Assembly (NCBI GenBank): GCA_019925095.2
Contig: CM034389.1
Location: 16,479,435 to 16,543,434 of the forward strand
Source of the DNA: Dendrolimus kikuchii
Lineage: Eukaryota; Arthropoda; Insecta; Lepidoptera; Lasiocampidae
Length of the DNA stretch: 64,000 nucleotides
Reading direction: 5' to 3'
Every line of letters begins with the position of its first letter. Position 1 is the stretch's first letter. Shown one piece after another: positions 12,079-22,215 of this stretch. Both the position numbers and the translations under genes were made by a program. The notes under the pieces were generated by a model. That model saw only the letters and a program-made list of their open reading frames with translations, was not told where the DNA came from and did no database searches.

Positions 12079-12424
12079 ACTAGCCTAGCGGCAATATTTT
12101 TCATTCCCAAGTGATTATTTAAAATGATACGGATCGATTCATGAGACACAGAAAGTTCAGTGGCTATTTCCCTCAAACTTAAACGAGGAATTTCAGACAC
12201 TATTTCCTTTACTTTTGCCTTGTTAACTTCAGTTGAAGACGTTGATGGCCTACCGGGGCGGGGTTAATCTTCCAGTACATCTTGATCGCTTTTGAACGCT
12301 TTGTACTTACTACTCATAGATACGTGTTGTTGATACAGTTAATTGACCATAAGCCTTCTGTAACATTTTCAGTGTCTCTCTTGGCGATGCAAAATTTTAT
12401 ACAAACTTTTTGTTCGATGTTTTT

Positions 12425-12465
12425 GTCCATTATGAAATTCGCGTGTATTGAATTTCATAATGGAC
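12425..12465. repeat. Perfect 16-bp hairpin
   Basis: GTCCATTATGAAATTC (12425-12440) is repeated inverted at 12450-12465 with a 9-nt loop. It lies in the 5' part of the dead mariner. Confidence 0.8.
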
Positions 12466-12626
12466 TAGATATGATTTAACTAAAAAATCACTGTAATCTA
12501 AATGACGGATGCAACTCAAATTCTGCGCTAAAATGAAAAACAGTTGTGCCAATCTAACAACAACAAAAAAATTGAATTTGGAACCATAAACAAATCATCC
12601 AACCCCGACACTTTTTTGACAGAATA

Positions 12627-13212
12627 TATTTTAAAATCACAGATAGGCGCTTCAATTTCATTGATATAGATTAATATGATAGATTTTATAGCTAAAGTAA
12701 ATAAAAACAGTGAATAATTCAAAAGCAATTACAGTTTTATATAAACCAAATTATAATATTTCTTTTCAAACAAATCTAATCACTATATAATTAAAAATTG
12801 ATCTCCAAGACGTTAAAACTATATAATCAGTAAAGGGCAAAGTTTAAAATCTTAGAAAGTAGACATTGATTTTAGTAATGTTACAACTTCGGCAATCCAC
12901 ATGGAAATGGGTGTTGTAGGAACATTTTGAGTTTTCCTCATTGCCACGTACAAGCTGTTATATTACGATTGCAATCCATTAAGCGAGGCCTAACTGCTAA
13001 GGACGACAACAAAGGGCAACCAATTCTAAATAGTATTATAGTAAATTCACTCAATTGTTCACGCAACCCGATTTCTAAGCAACTATTCATATTAGACATT
13101 ATAGAGAATTCTAGAAGATATTATTAAAAGTAATAATTAATTCATGTTTATGTTAAAAAATAAAAATTATGTTAAAAATATGTATACATGTTACATGCCT
13201 GTTTCCTATATA
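12627..13212. other. AT-rich DNA without recognised features
   Basis: No gene or repeat was recognised. Confidence 0.5.
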
Positions 13213-13217
13213 CATAC

Positions 13218-13408
13218 TGTTCACGAAGTTAAGGACACCGAAAATTTACAAGGTGAAACGGAACGCACTGTTTAAATTATGACAGTTCAACGGTTAAAAG
13301 GCTTCTTCCCCGTCTTCAAAAAACCTCAGTGAGACGTAATACACGTAGTTAACTATTTTTCAAGCTTTTCATTTTAATATTACCAGAAGAGTATCTCCAT
13401 CATATTCA
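13218..13408 (+). repeat. BEL/Pao 5' LTR
   Basis: Matches 15964-16154 over 191 bp with two differences. Its last 8 bases, CATATTCA, also serve as the join to antisense gag. No clear primer binding site follows, because the usual 5' leader has been replaced. Confidence 0.85.
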
Positions 13409-13680
13409 TTGGTCCTTCGAGCCGGATGGGCCTTATCTGATGCAGGATCAGCGTTAAGGAATTTATTCAATATTGGAGAATCATAGAGGGCATACAATGA
13501 CTCGAGCTTTTGTATTCTTAGCTCTAATTTTAAGATATCATGAGATGTAATTGATGCTAAATCTAGTGACTGTAGAAATGTATCAAAAATACCCATACGA
13601 CCTTTGAAACTGTTACGTTTCTTGATAAGGTCTTCGAACTCCCTTGCCGCCGCCGTTTCCTGCTTATCACTTCTGGACAT
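13401..13680 (-). pseudogene. BEL/Pao gag N-terminal fragment, inverted
   Basis: Read on the minus strand from ATG at 13680, the product starts MSRSDKQETAAAREFEDLIKK and continues with a helix-rich segment (NSFKGRMGIFDTFLQSLD). The length and N-terminal style fit BEL/Pao Gag. The gag sequence ends at residues NEY, where it joins the LTR through an 8-bp shared stretch; the frame then runs into LTR sequence. It cannot be expressed as part of the element because it lies opposite to the LTRs and pol. Confidence 0.65.
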
Positions 13681-14217
13681 TGTGGGAGAGGAATGTGATA
13701 TCCTGGAACGTAATTAAATTGATATTACAGTATGGTTCAAGAATATTTAGCTATGAGTTTACTAAATGGACTTACAGTTCGAAGGTATTTAAATTTATAC
13801 AGCAAAAATGTTAAAATAAAATTTATATTATGAGACAATGATAAAATAAGGTGAATTATTATTAATGTACAAACAAATTAATTTATTATTTAGACCTACT
13901 CGTCGAGTGATAATATGAACAAATTCGGATAAAACTATATATTGTTGTTAATTAATGTTGCTTTTATGCAAACAGTATGATGAACATACAAATTAACTTA
14001 AAATTATACAAAATTATAGTTTCAAATAATAAAACCGTTATTTTGCTCAAATACAAATAGGTTGAAAAATTAATGGTTTTGTATGTACTAACCTTATTCG
14101 AAACACATTAATAGCTTTAATATTACCTATGAAGAGTGTTGGGTTAAACTAAACGACAATCTTTAAGATAAATCAATATCCTAGTCACTTTATACCACTT
14201 CTTGATCTTGCCGTAGA
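13681..14217. other. AT-rich interior of the BEL element
   Basis: Between the two opposed gag fragments. It may hold element leader sequence or captured DNA; no motif identifies it. Confidence 0.4.
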
Positions 14218-14317
14218 TTTTGTTATGCCCTTGATAATTCTCCAATATTTAATAAATTCCTTAACGCTGATCCTGCATCAGATAAGGCCCATCCGGCTCT
14301 GGAGGCCAATGAATATG
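14218..14317 (+). pseudogene. BEL/Pao gag fragment, sense
   Basis: About 100 bp repeat in direct sense the same gag region as the inverted copy (FNKFLNADPASDKAHPA..ANEY), with roughly ten mismatches. It stops at the same NEY codon and joins pol out of frame at GAATATG/TGGTGG. Confidence 0.6.
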
Positions 14318-16021
14318 TGGTGGTCGGGACCAGACTTTTTAAAGGAAACTTCCATCAACTGGCCTTCTAATTTTTCAGTTAATGAAGTATTACCAGAGAC
14401 ACGTGCTGAAATATCTTACCTAGCGACAGCTAACGACTCTTCTAAACTTACAAAATTAATTGATTTTGACAGATTTTCGAATCTGAATCGCCTTAAACGT
14501 GCGGTAGCATATGTACTGCGATTCAAAAATGCATGTCGGAAGCAATTATCGAATGAAAAATATCTATCTCACACCGAGTTAGATGATGCTTTAAATGTAA
14601 TAATTCGTGTATCACAAGCAGAATCATTTATTGAGTATAATATTTTGATTAATAATAATAAATTACCTAATAAAAGTCCATTATTAAAATTCAATGTATT
14701 TTTAGATCAATTTAATGTTATGCGAGTAGGTGGTCGTCTTGGAAATTCTGATTTTGATTATGATAAGAAACACCCCATTTTAATACAGTCCACACATCGA
14801 TTTTCTAAATTATTATTTGAACTTGAACATATCAAGCTTATGCATGCAGGTCCCCAATTATTACTAGCGTCAATCAGAGAGACTTATTGGCCTATAGGCG
14901 GCCGTAATTTAGCTAAAGCATGTTATCGTCGTTGCGTAAAATGCTCGCGAATGCAAGGCACTGTTATAGCTCCACTAATGGGTAATTTACCACGGCAGCG
15001 TCTCTCCTCTGGAGGCTATCCCTTTAGAACGATTGGAGTGGACTACGCAGGCCCGATTTCCTCCGCCAGTCGTCAAGGACGAGGCTGTAGAATTGTAAAG
15101 GTGTACATCGTCATATTTGTTTGTTTTGCTACAAAGGCAATACACTTGGAGCTGGTGGGAGATTTAACAAGTAATAATTATTTATTAGCCCTGCGTAGGT
15201 TTATATCTCGTCGTGGAAAACCCTCTCAGATTTACTCCGATAATGGCACTACCTTTGTAGGAGCATACAATGACTTAGCTAAGTTTCTCAAGAATAATGC
15301 TCAATGTTTATCTAGTGATCTGGCGAATGAGGGCATAGAATTCCATTTTATCCCTGCTTATTCACCGCACTTCGGTGGCATTTGGGAGGCGGGTGTGAAA
15401 TCCACTAAATTTCATTTAGTCAGAGTGTTGGGAAATTGTAACTTGACTTATGAGGAACTAAATACTACTTTAGTCCAAATTGAAGCAATTTTGAATTCCC
15501 GGCCACTGACACCACTGTCGTCTCATCCAGAAGATATGATGCCCTTAACCCCTGGACATTTTTTAATTGGCCGCCCTCTTACTTCACTACCTATGAAGGA
15601 CCTCCAAGATAACAATTTCACCTATCTAAATAGATTTCATCGTATCGAGCAGCTTCGGCAACATTTTTGGAAAAGGTGGAGCAAGGAATATATTTCAGAG
15701 CTTCAGTTGCGAACAAAATGGCGTACTGAAAATAGTCCTCTGAAGATAGATGCTCTTGTCGTGTTGAAGGAGGATAATCTTCCACCTTTAAAGTGGAAAT
15801 TAGGGCGGATAGTAGCTGTACACCCTGGATCTGACAACGTAGTACGTGTTGCTGATATAAAAACCTCCAGCGGCGTCATTCGACGTTCATTTAGCAAATT
15901 ATGTCCACTGCCCTTAGATGATGGATCAACGGTTGAAAGGCAAGCTTTCAACGCCCGCGGGCATGTTCACGAAGTTAAGGACACCGAAAGTTTACTAGGT
16001 GAAACGGAACGCACTGTTTAA
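14225..16021 (+). CDS. BEL/Pao pol C-terminal half with integrase
   Basis: The frame is open for 598 codons, but only residues from about 32 (WWSGPDFL) onward are pol; the first 31 are gag DNA read out of frame, so the ATG is not a genuine start. Residues 202-240 are the integrase zinc domain (H202-x4-H207, C237-x2-C240). The catalytic core has D273 (VDYAG), D339 (SDNGT) and E388 (WEAG). The C-terminal domain (WPKRW-like block, then LKEDNLPPLKWKLGRI) is typical of BEL/Pao. Integrase would insert element cDNA into chromosomes. The reading frame looks undamaged, but without reverse transcriptase the element is non-autonomous. Confidence 0.85.
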   Translation: MPLIILQYLINSLTLILHQIRPIRLWRPMNMWWSGPDFLKETSINWPSNFSVNEVLPETRAEISYLATANDSSKLTKLIDFDRFSNLNRLKRAVAYVLRFKNACRKQLSNEKYLSHTELDDALNVIIRVSQAESFIEYNILINNNKLPNKSPLLKFNVFLDQFNVMRVGGRLGNSDFDYDKKHPILIQSTHRFSKLLFELEHIKLMHAGPQLLLASIRETYWPIGGRNLAKACYRRCVKCSRMQGTVIAPLMGNLPRQRLSSGGYPFRTIGVDYAGPISSASRQGRGCRIVKVYIVIFVCFATKAIHLELVGDLTSNNYLLALRRFISRRGKPSQIYSDNGTTFVGAYNDLAKFLKNNAQCLSSDLANEGIEFHFIPAYSPHFGGIWEAGVKSTKFHLVRVLGNCNLTYEELNTTLVQIEAILNSRPLTPLSSHPEDMMPLTPGHFLIGRPLTSLPMKDLQDNNFTYLNRFHRIEQLRQHFWKRWSKEYISELQLRTKWRTENSPLKIDALVVLKEDNLPPLKWKLGRIVAVHPGSDNVVRVADIKTSSGVIRRSFSKLCPLPLDDGSTVERQAFNARGHVHEVKDTESLLGETERTV

Positions 16022-16154
16022 ATTATGACAGTTCAACGGTTAAAAGGCTTCTTCCCCGTCTTCAAAAAACCTCAGTGAGACGTAATACACGTAGTTAACT
16101 ATTTTTCAAGCTTTTCATTTTAATATTACCAGAAGAGTATCTCCATCATATTCA
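15964..16154 (+). repeat. BEL/Pao 3' LTR
   Basis: Overlaps the last codons of pol and ends at TTCA before the target duplication CATAC. Confidence 0.85.
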
Positions 16155-16420
16155 CATACATACATACATAATTTCACGCCAGTTCCCTTGCGGGGTAGGC
16201 ACGAACAACAGAGCGCCATTCAGGCTTATTCTTACACACCTCACTTGCTTCTTTGACATTCATAACTCTTATCATGCACGCTCGTCTGTTCTTAAGGCTC
16301 CTGACATCACCTTCTGCTAGTACACGATCAATTTGATAATGGAAGGTGTGTTGTGGCGTTCCACGACTGTTTCCTATAGAGGTAGGTAAATACTGTGGAA
16401 CTCTTCTACTCAAGATCCTA
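16155..16420 (-). pseudogene. Family T LINE 3' end, longest copy
   Basis: The minus frame 16413-16174 encodes a LINE ORF C-terminus: HTFHYQIDRVLAEGDVRSLK, RRACMIRVMNVKEASEVCKN, then VVRAYPARELA and stop, followed by the ATGT tail (seen here as CATACATACATA). The same end occurs at 7664, 17340, 39100 and 40332. The upstream reverse transcriptase is absent. Confidence 0.65.
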
Positions 16421-17325
16421 GCGTTAAAAAAGGGTACAAAAGTAAATATACGTCTTTGCTGCCCTACAAAACTCAGCTATGTACTCTTCCTAAACCTGTT
16501 TTGATTGATGAACCTATTTAGGCATAAGGTGGTTTGGCGCACGAGCCTATCGAGGGCGCTAATAGTTCGAATGGCTAAATAGGCCTTTCACCCGAGATTA
16601 ACACCAGAGTGTACCGAATTGAAAAGCAGACTATTCATTTCGAATACGAGGAAAGTAAATAAAAACCGATTCGTTAAACAAACAACTACTTCTGTAATAA
16701 AATCAGGCGTTAACTCTATATCTAAATCTGATGATGTCATTTAATACGTCACATATGAAACGTCAAGTATATTTCTTTTTCTGTGGCATTCTACCAGCCA
16801 GTATTCTTTGTCACTGATGATAGTTAATATTTAGTTCTAATTTATGTAAATTAAATAATAATTACGTGAAAAGAAATTGTTGTTATTTTTTATTACAATT
16901 TATGCCGCGATTTAACAGTGGCTCTAAAGAAAGTTAGGACATGAGTCGCATGTATTATCTATGATTCGCTTAGTTTTCTAAATTTTTTGACAGCAGGGAG
17001 AATCGTTTCCCACGAACGAAAAGTGCTGTTTTCATCCCTGTCATTAGGCAATACGAGAACTGGAAAAGAAGCTTACAACATATACACTTACTCAATATAC
17101 CTACACATCATACCGGAGTATTCTTGGGGCAAAGATACGTTTGTTAAATTATGAAAGAAGAAAGAATACTATGGAATTATTATCGTCCAGTAAAAATAAA
17201 GTAATACGTAATACGCGCTCCATTCACGGTTGGCACCATGTGTCTATTTTTTGCTTTTATAGAAAATCTCAATTAAAACTTTCAATCGACCTCTTATTAT
17301 TTGAAACATGTTATTTTCATCTATC
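16421..17325. other. Non-coding DNA without recognised features
   Basis: No gene or shared repeat was found. Confidence 0.5.
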
Positions 17326-17339
17326 ATAAATTGAAAGTC

Positions 17340-17508
17340 TAAGTCTAAGTCTAATTGTCAGGAGCCTTAAGAACAGACGAGCTTGCATGACAAGAGTTAT
17401 GAATGTCAAAGAGGCAAGTGAGGTGTGTAAGAATAAGCCTAAATGGCACTCTGTTGTTCGTGCCTACCCCGCAAGGGAACTGGCGTGAAGTTATGTATGT
17501 ATGTATGT
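17340..17508 (+). repeat. 5'-truncated family T LINE end
   Basis: Carries the MNVKEASEVCKNKPKWHSVVR end in frame and an ATGT tail. ATAAATTGAAAGTC occurs on both sides (17326-17339, 17509-17522), a target duplication of at least 14 bp. Confidence 0.75.
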
Positions 17509-17522
17509 ATAAATTGAAAGTC

Positions 17523-18430
17523 CTAATCCTAATAAGTCCTTTTCAATATGATACATTTCATTGAAAAGAAGATAATTAAGAATTTTAATTTGTGACTGTT
17601 TTAAGTTTAAAAAATATCTTAGGTGCTATATTCCTCTAGTACTAGTTACTATTTAGAAAATGTCTACGATTTAGCTATAGAACCTTAAAAATCATTTAGT
17701 TAAACGTCGTATCTCAAAAAGTCAACTCATCAGATTTTGTTCAAACCAATTTTCATGGTATATGTTTTAAACTTTGTCAGCTTACTTTTTTTCTTAATTT
17801 TATTCATTATGAAAAAAATTATTTTCATAATTCATTCATAGCAAATGTCATAGATTTAAACCTAGTAATTATTGATAAAATTCACTGTGACACACACAGA
17901 CAGATAGATGGATGGACATGACTATTTTATAAGGGTACTACTTTGCCAAAACGGTTATTGAATCCTGAGGAGACCTAGTGCTGTAATATTCGATTCAAAT
18001 AACATCGTCTAAATAAATATTTGCAAAGAACTACTAGTTTATAGCAGCCACCCTTTTACATAAAAATGCAAATATACAAAAAAGATCATAGAATCAGAAG
18101 AAATGTATTACTGCAAGAATCAGAAGCCTAAACCAAAAAGCAAAGTAATATTTGATAATATGGTTTATTTACTTAATATTAGGGCTCGGCAAACGAAAAT
18201 AAGTTTACATACAAAAGCATTGTGATAGCTGTTCTTAAAATAAAGATATAATACAACCGAGTAAGGCAATACGGTCACTAAGCTATAGAAATTTGGATTT
18301 AAATTTAGACGCTCGCTTCTTTGAATAAAATAGATACCTGTACAAAAATGTTTTGCCGCATGAAATTACTTCTTTGAACCATAGAGTACATTTTGGGCTG
18401 ACACAGGTAGGCTTGGAAGATTACCTAGAC
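17523..18430. other. AT-rich DNA without recognised features
   Basis: Nothing supported. Confidence 0.5.
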
Positions 18431-18620
18431 ATGCAGACGACGATAAGCGCCGAGTCGTTATAGAGGTTGTCGTAGACCCTCAAAATATAAACATCGTCCA
18501 GATGTCGCAGATAAGGGCGGAGAGCTTTTTGCCCTAATGGCAGATTACTTGAGCCGAATGTGTTGCGTGCCGCCGCCCGACGCCCGAACTGTAGAAATAC
18601 GCCGGTGTCCCGTCTTGTGA
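18431..18620. other. GC-richer non-repeat block with GATA-type sites
   Basis: Contains CGATAAGC, CAGATAAGG and GATTACTTGAG within a GC-rich patch that matches no repeat in the window. It lies about 300 bp upstream of the candidate exon at 18891. A regulatory role is conjecture. Confidence 0.25.
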
Positions 18621-18890
18621 CGCCGTGGCTTATTGAAATAGAAAATTTCTTACAATCTGATACAATTTAATAATTCTTTGATGTTTTTTAAATGAGACAG
18701 TTTTTTTTTCAATATTTTCACGACCGTAAGAAAAGTACGTTTTAACTGGTTTTGATTATAATCTGTTCTATTTAACTGACTTCCAAATGAAGGAGGTTCT
18801 CAATTCGTTTGTATGTTTCTATTGCATGTGTGTTACGCAATTACTCCATCAATTGTGTACCGATTTTCAACATTTTTCCTTTTTCAAAAG

Positions 18891-18954
18891 TGTTCAAGGT
18901 GGTCCCATGCTCACCATGTCACAATTTGATGAGATGATCTCAGAGAAATCGAAA
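18891..18954 (+). CDS. Candidate internal exon of an unidentified host gene
   Basis: A pyrimidine-rich tract (TTTTTCCTTTTTC) leads to AAAAG at 18886-18890, followed by an open stretch encoding VQGGPMLTMSQFDEMISEK and then SK. A perfect donor GTAAGT follows at 18955. The other two frames contain stops. AG at 18898 is an alternative acceptor. A second donor-like GTGAGT lies at 19013, and the frame stays open to it with coding-like composition (RRQSLPAAKENG), so a longer exon form is possible; the two donors are in different phases. I do not recognise the protein. It matches no transposon in the window. Confidence 0.4.
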
Positions 18955-19159
18955 GTAAGTACCAGGGCACATGCGGGTAGACGACAGTCACTTCCCGCGG
19001 CCAAGGAGAATGGTGAGTTTTAGTGGGTTTCCGACAATAGACCGGCAAGTCTTCACATGCCCATGATCATAGTCAAGATCATCTCATGGTGAGATGTCTG
19101 TAAGTGGATTATGCCTCGTAAAGAAGGCTTTTATAGAATATATTAACATATAGTAACCA

Positions 19160-19325
19160 AATTCAAATTGAAAAGTTTTTATTAAAAATATATTCCACTG
19201 AAGAACGCTTTTTGAAGGTCATACATATAAGTTAAAATTTAACTTTACTTCTTACTCTATGTACACCGCTTTTCAACGTGTTATTGCTGTTAAGGAGAAG
19301 AAGTGGCAAGCAACTCCCCAGCAAC
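19160..19325 (+). repeat. Dispersed repeat B, copy 1
   Basis: Matches the reverse complement of 47315-47480, including GGTCATACATATAAG and GTTATTGCTGTTAAGGAG. It looks like a decayed retroelement piece; no domain was recognised. Confidence 0.55.
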
Positions 19326-21479
19326 ACGTCTAGCTAAGAATATATTAACTCAAACTAACTCAAATAACAAACATAAAAAAATGGATAAAGTTGAGGAGAA
19401 TTAAAAATTACATTAAAATTACTCATTAAAGCTTAACATATGAGTCAATGTATGATCACTGCTAGATTGTAGAAGCCAGAACAATTTAATTTTTAAGTTT
19501 GTTTTAATATTAAATTCATTTAGTCTATGTTTATATGATTAGAAATTCCCACACTCCTTCATTAGTGTTAAACTTCTGTTCTAATCTCGTAAGATCTCTC
19601 TCATTGTCCGCTGCAAAAATAAATTCATATTTAGTTTCTAAGGTATACGTCCATGCCCATTTTTTATATTCAAGTATATCAAGTGGACAGAAACATACCA
19701 ATATAATTCAAAATTGGTAATAGTGGATTTTAATAGAATTACTTAGAAATTCTAATTATAATTATGTAAATGTACCTATTTTAATTAACATTATTAACAT
19801 ATGAGTGTTTTTATTTTGGATTACCACGTAATGACTGTATATTAATAATATGACTAACTACAGTTATCCCCGCGGTTACGTCCCTTATTTAGAAAAAAAC
19901 TTAATTGGTTTTCTTATATATAAACCCTTAGTGAAAAAATATAATTATCTAAGTGATGGTGAAGGCCGCTTAAAAATCAATTGCGTGGTTTGAGAGGAGT
20001 AAGCGCATATATAGAAAGACAAATAGACAAACGCAGAATGCGACTTTGTGTTGTACTATGCAAAGATAATTATATACTGCACTACTCGTTTTCTTCGAAA
20101 TCGTGAATTGGATGTCTTATAATTATCCACAAAACGTTACAAATGACGTATAAATTGATCAGACCGAACATGAAAAATTGAAATATTTGTACCGCAAAAA
20201 TAAATCGTCGATAAAATGTAAACAAAACATATATATTACAGAATATCTTTCAAATTGAACCTATGTTTGCACAAACATTCATATCATATTGTGACTAAAA
20301 CATATACTCTTATACGCTGCTTCGTCCGCGTAAAAATTGGAGTTATATAGCTCGGGCTCTCTTTAATTATTCGGGTAAAATTTACCAATTTTCATATAAA
20401 AATATTTTACATAGCCGTGAAAAAAGGAACAATTAACTAACCAAATAACCATCGTGCCATGTTCAAACTCTGTGTTCACATATTTCGATACTAGGTTTTC
20501 GCTAGACTGTATTTTTATTAGGGGACCGTAGCCGTTTTAGCTAAAACAAAATCCATTTAAATTTATTGTATTCTTTCGGCAGAAGAACAGAAAGTGTCAT
20601 TTCCTTAAATACCCCATATCATAGTCCTTTCAAAACCACGTCTGGTAAGCTCAAACCATACCCCTAAGATGAATAAGTGAATCGCTTTTCTGAGAAGCGT
20701 AATGGCTGATGAAAATGCGGGTAAAGACCAGATGACGAGCGATACAATATTAGTAGGAGGTTGAATCGCTATTCTGAACAATTCCTCAGAAGACGGCATC
20801 AAACGCAAAAGACGCGAATTATAACAGTATAAATAATGTTATAACTCTTCTACACCTGGGATAATGTTAGTGTTGATAATGTGTCTGTATACTTCTTACT
20901 TTTAGCGTTAAAATGATTGACGTTAATACATACATAGTTATATATGTGCATAGTTATAAAGGAGATCAATGTTGAACGTCATTAATAATGTAGCAACTCA
21001 AATAACGCATTAAACTCTTGGCTACATCTTCGTGACAAAGTCAATAACACGAACCTACCCCAGATGTAGCAGAGGCATTGGAGTACCAAAGCATATTGAA
21101 TTAACAAAATAACTGACGATAAATTCTTAACAAATTTCTTTTAAATAGAGAAGTACGAACATGGCGATACTACGCACGATATCGGTTGACAAAATACCTC
21201 CCTTGCTAGGTGCACGGTTTGTTTGTGGTAATTAGGTTGCCCTAATGAATACAGGGTGGGGTTCATCCGTAGTTGTCTGGGTAATTAACAGCTGTGATAG
21301 GAAATATTAATATTTATAAGCCTGAGAGCAAATTTTCCTAATACGGTAGAGAAATGTTGTTATAAATTTTACATACTGTTTTCACTTTTAATACTCGGTT
21401 ATTCAAAGTGGCATTTCATTTTATATTAGGAAATATTAGCATATATTGTTTAATACATTTTTCAGTATTTTATAGTTAT
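19326..21479. other. AT-rich DNA without recognised features
   Basis: Over 2 kb without a convincing gene or repeat. A minus frame at 20808-20605 has no recognisable motif and is not called. Confidence 0.5.
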
Positions 21480-21670
21480 AAGTAACACCTTGGTTTAAAG
21501 TATGCCGCCGTTATAACCTTGAATTGTGTTCGGGCATTAGTGGCCAGGTTCCAATCTCCCTTTATAGAGAGGCAGTACATTAGTAACACCTTGGTGTTAG
21601 AAAAGTCCATAAGCGAACGTTCCCACTTTCCATCAGGTGGGCCGCCGGCCTCTCCGCTAAACGTATAGAA
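21480..21670 (-). repeat. Diverged repeat A fragment
   Basis: Reverse complement matches the middle of repeat A (GTGGGCC, CATTAGTGGCCAGGTTCC, TATGCCGCCGTTATAACC) with many changes and missing ends. Confidence 0.5.
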
Positions 21671-22213
21671 TAAAAAAGTACTGTTGGAACCCGGCTTATG
21701 TAATAGAACGCCAACGCCAAACTCAACAGCTTCAAGAAGTGTTTTATTAAAATTACGAATAAAAACGGATTTTTTGTTTGTAACAAAGAATTTTAAGCGC
21801 AGTCTTGTTTGATATGTATGCATTCATTTAGTAAAACCTCCCATAGGCCAAACTGTTGTTCTTCTACTGAAGCCAAGCACCTGAGTTCTTGTGGCAACTC
21901 GAAAAGACACATTATATAAAACAGATGAGATATTCCACATAAAAACACAACTTTTGTTTAAAATAATAAATGTCATAGAACTATAACACATTGCCATTGA
22001 AATTTATTTATATGCTATGTTTTCTAACATGAAACTGTAGGTGTGGGAATATAGCCTAAAGCTCTTTCTTGCCACGCAATAAAATCTACCTACATACAAA
22101 AAAAAAAACTAAATATAGACACTAGTACAAATTGCATTAGGTGACAACATTATACATTATTGTAATTACCAGTACATAGAACCACTTGTTGATCATATAA
22201 TGTTATACAAACA
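21671..22213. other. AT-rich DNA without recognised features
   Basis: Nothing supported. Confidence 0.5.
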
Positions 22214-22215
22214 TA

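Larger units (their letters stand above)
11101..12624 (-). mobile_element. Decayed mariner element split by repeat A
   Basis: The ends form inverted repeats: CTCTGTCAAAAGAGTATCGGG at the left, and TTCTGTCAAAAAAGTGTCGGGG (in two parts, read from the right end). Both are flanked by TA (11099-11100, 12625-12626), the mariner target. Minus-strand transposase remnants occur in order: a helix-turn-helix piece (12200-12080, LSLREIATELSVSHESIR then HLGMKNIAARLV), and a catalytic piece (11603-11394, VVRSEFLLEGQ, then HHDNALSH with the second Asp). Stops, shifts and a 315-bp repeat A insertion destroy the gene. It belongs to a different mariner group from the copies at 22.2 and 41.2 kb. Confidence 0.8.
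13218..16154 (+). mobile_element. Rearranged BEL/Pao LTR retrotransposon
   Basis: Two 191-bp LTRs (13218-13408, 15964-16154) begin TGTTCACG, end TTCA and differ at only two visible positions. The 5-bp duplication CATAC (13213-13217, 16155-16159) flanks the whole unit, as expected for BEL/Pao. The interior is only about 2.5 kb. After the 5' LTR comes an antisense gag fragment, then AT-rich DNA, then a short sense gag fragment, then the C-terminal half of pol with integrase. Protease, reverse transcriptase and RNase H are missing. The target duplication shows that the rearranged form integrated as one unit. It inserted at the microsatellite tail of a family T LINE. Confidence 0.85.

Noticed and set aside
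20605..20808. Minus-strand frame of 67 codons
   Set aside because: No motif, no family match in the window, no splice context.
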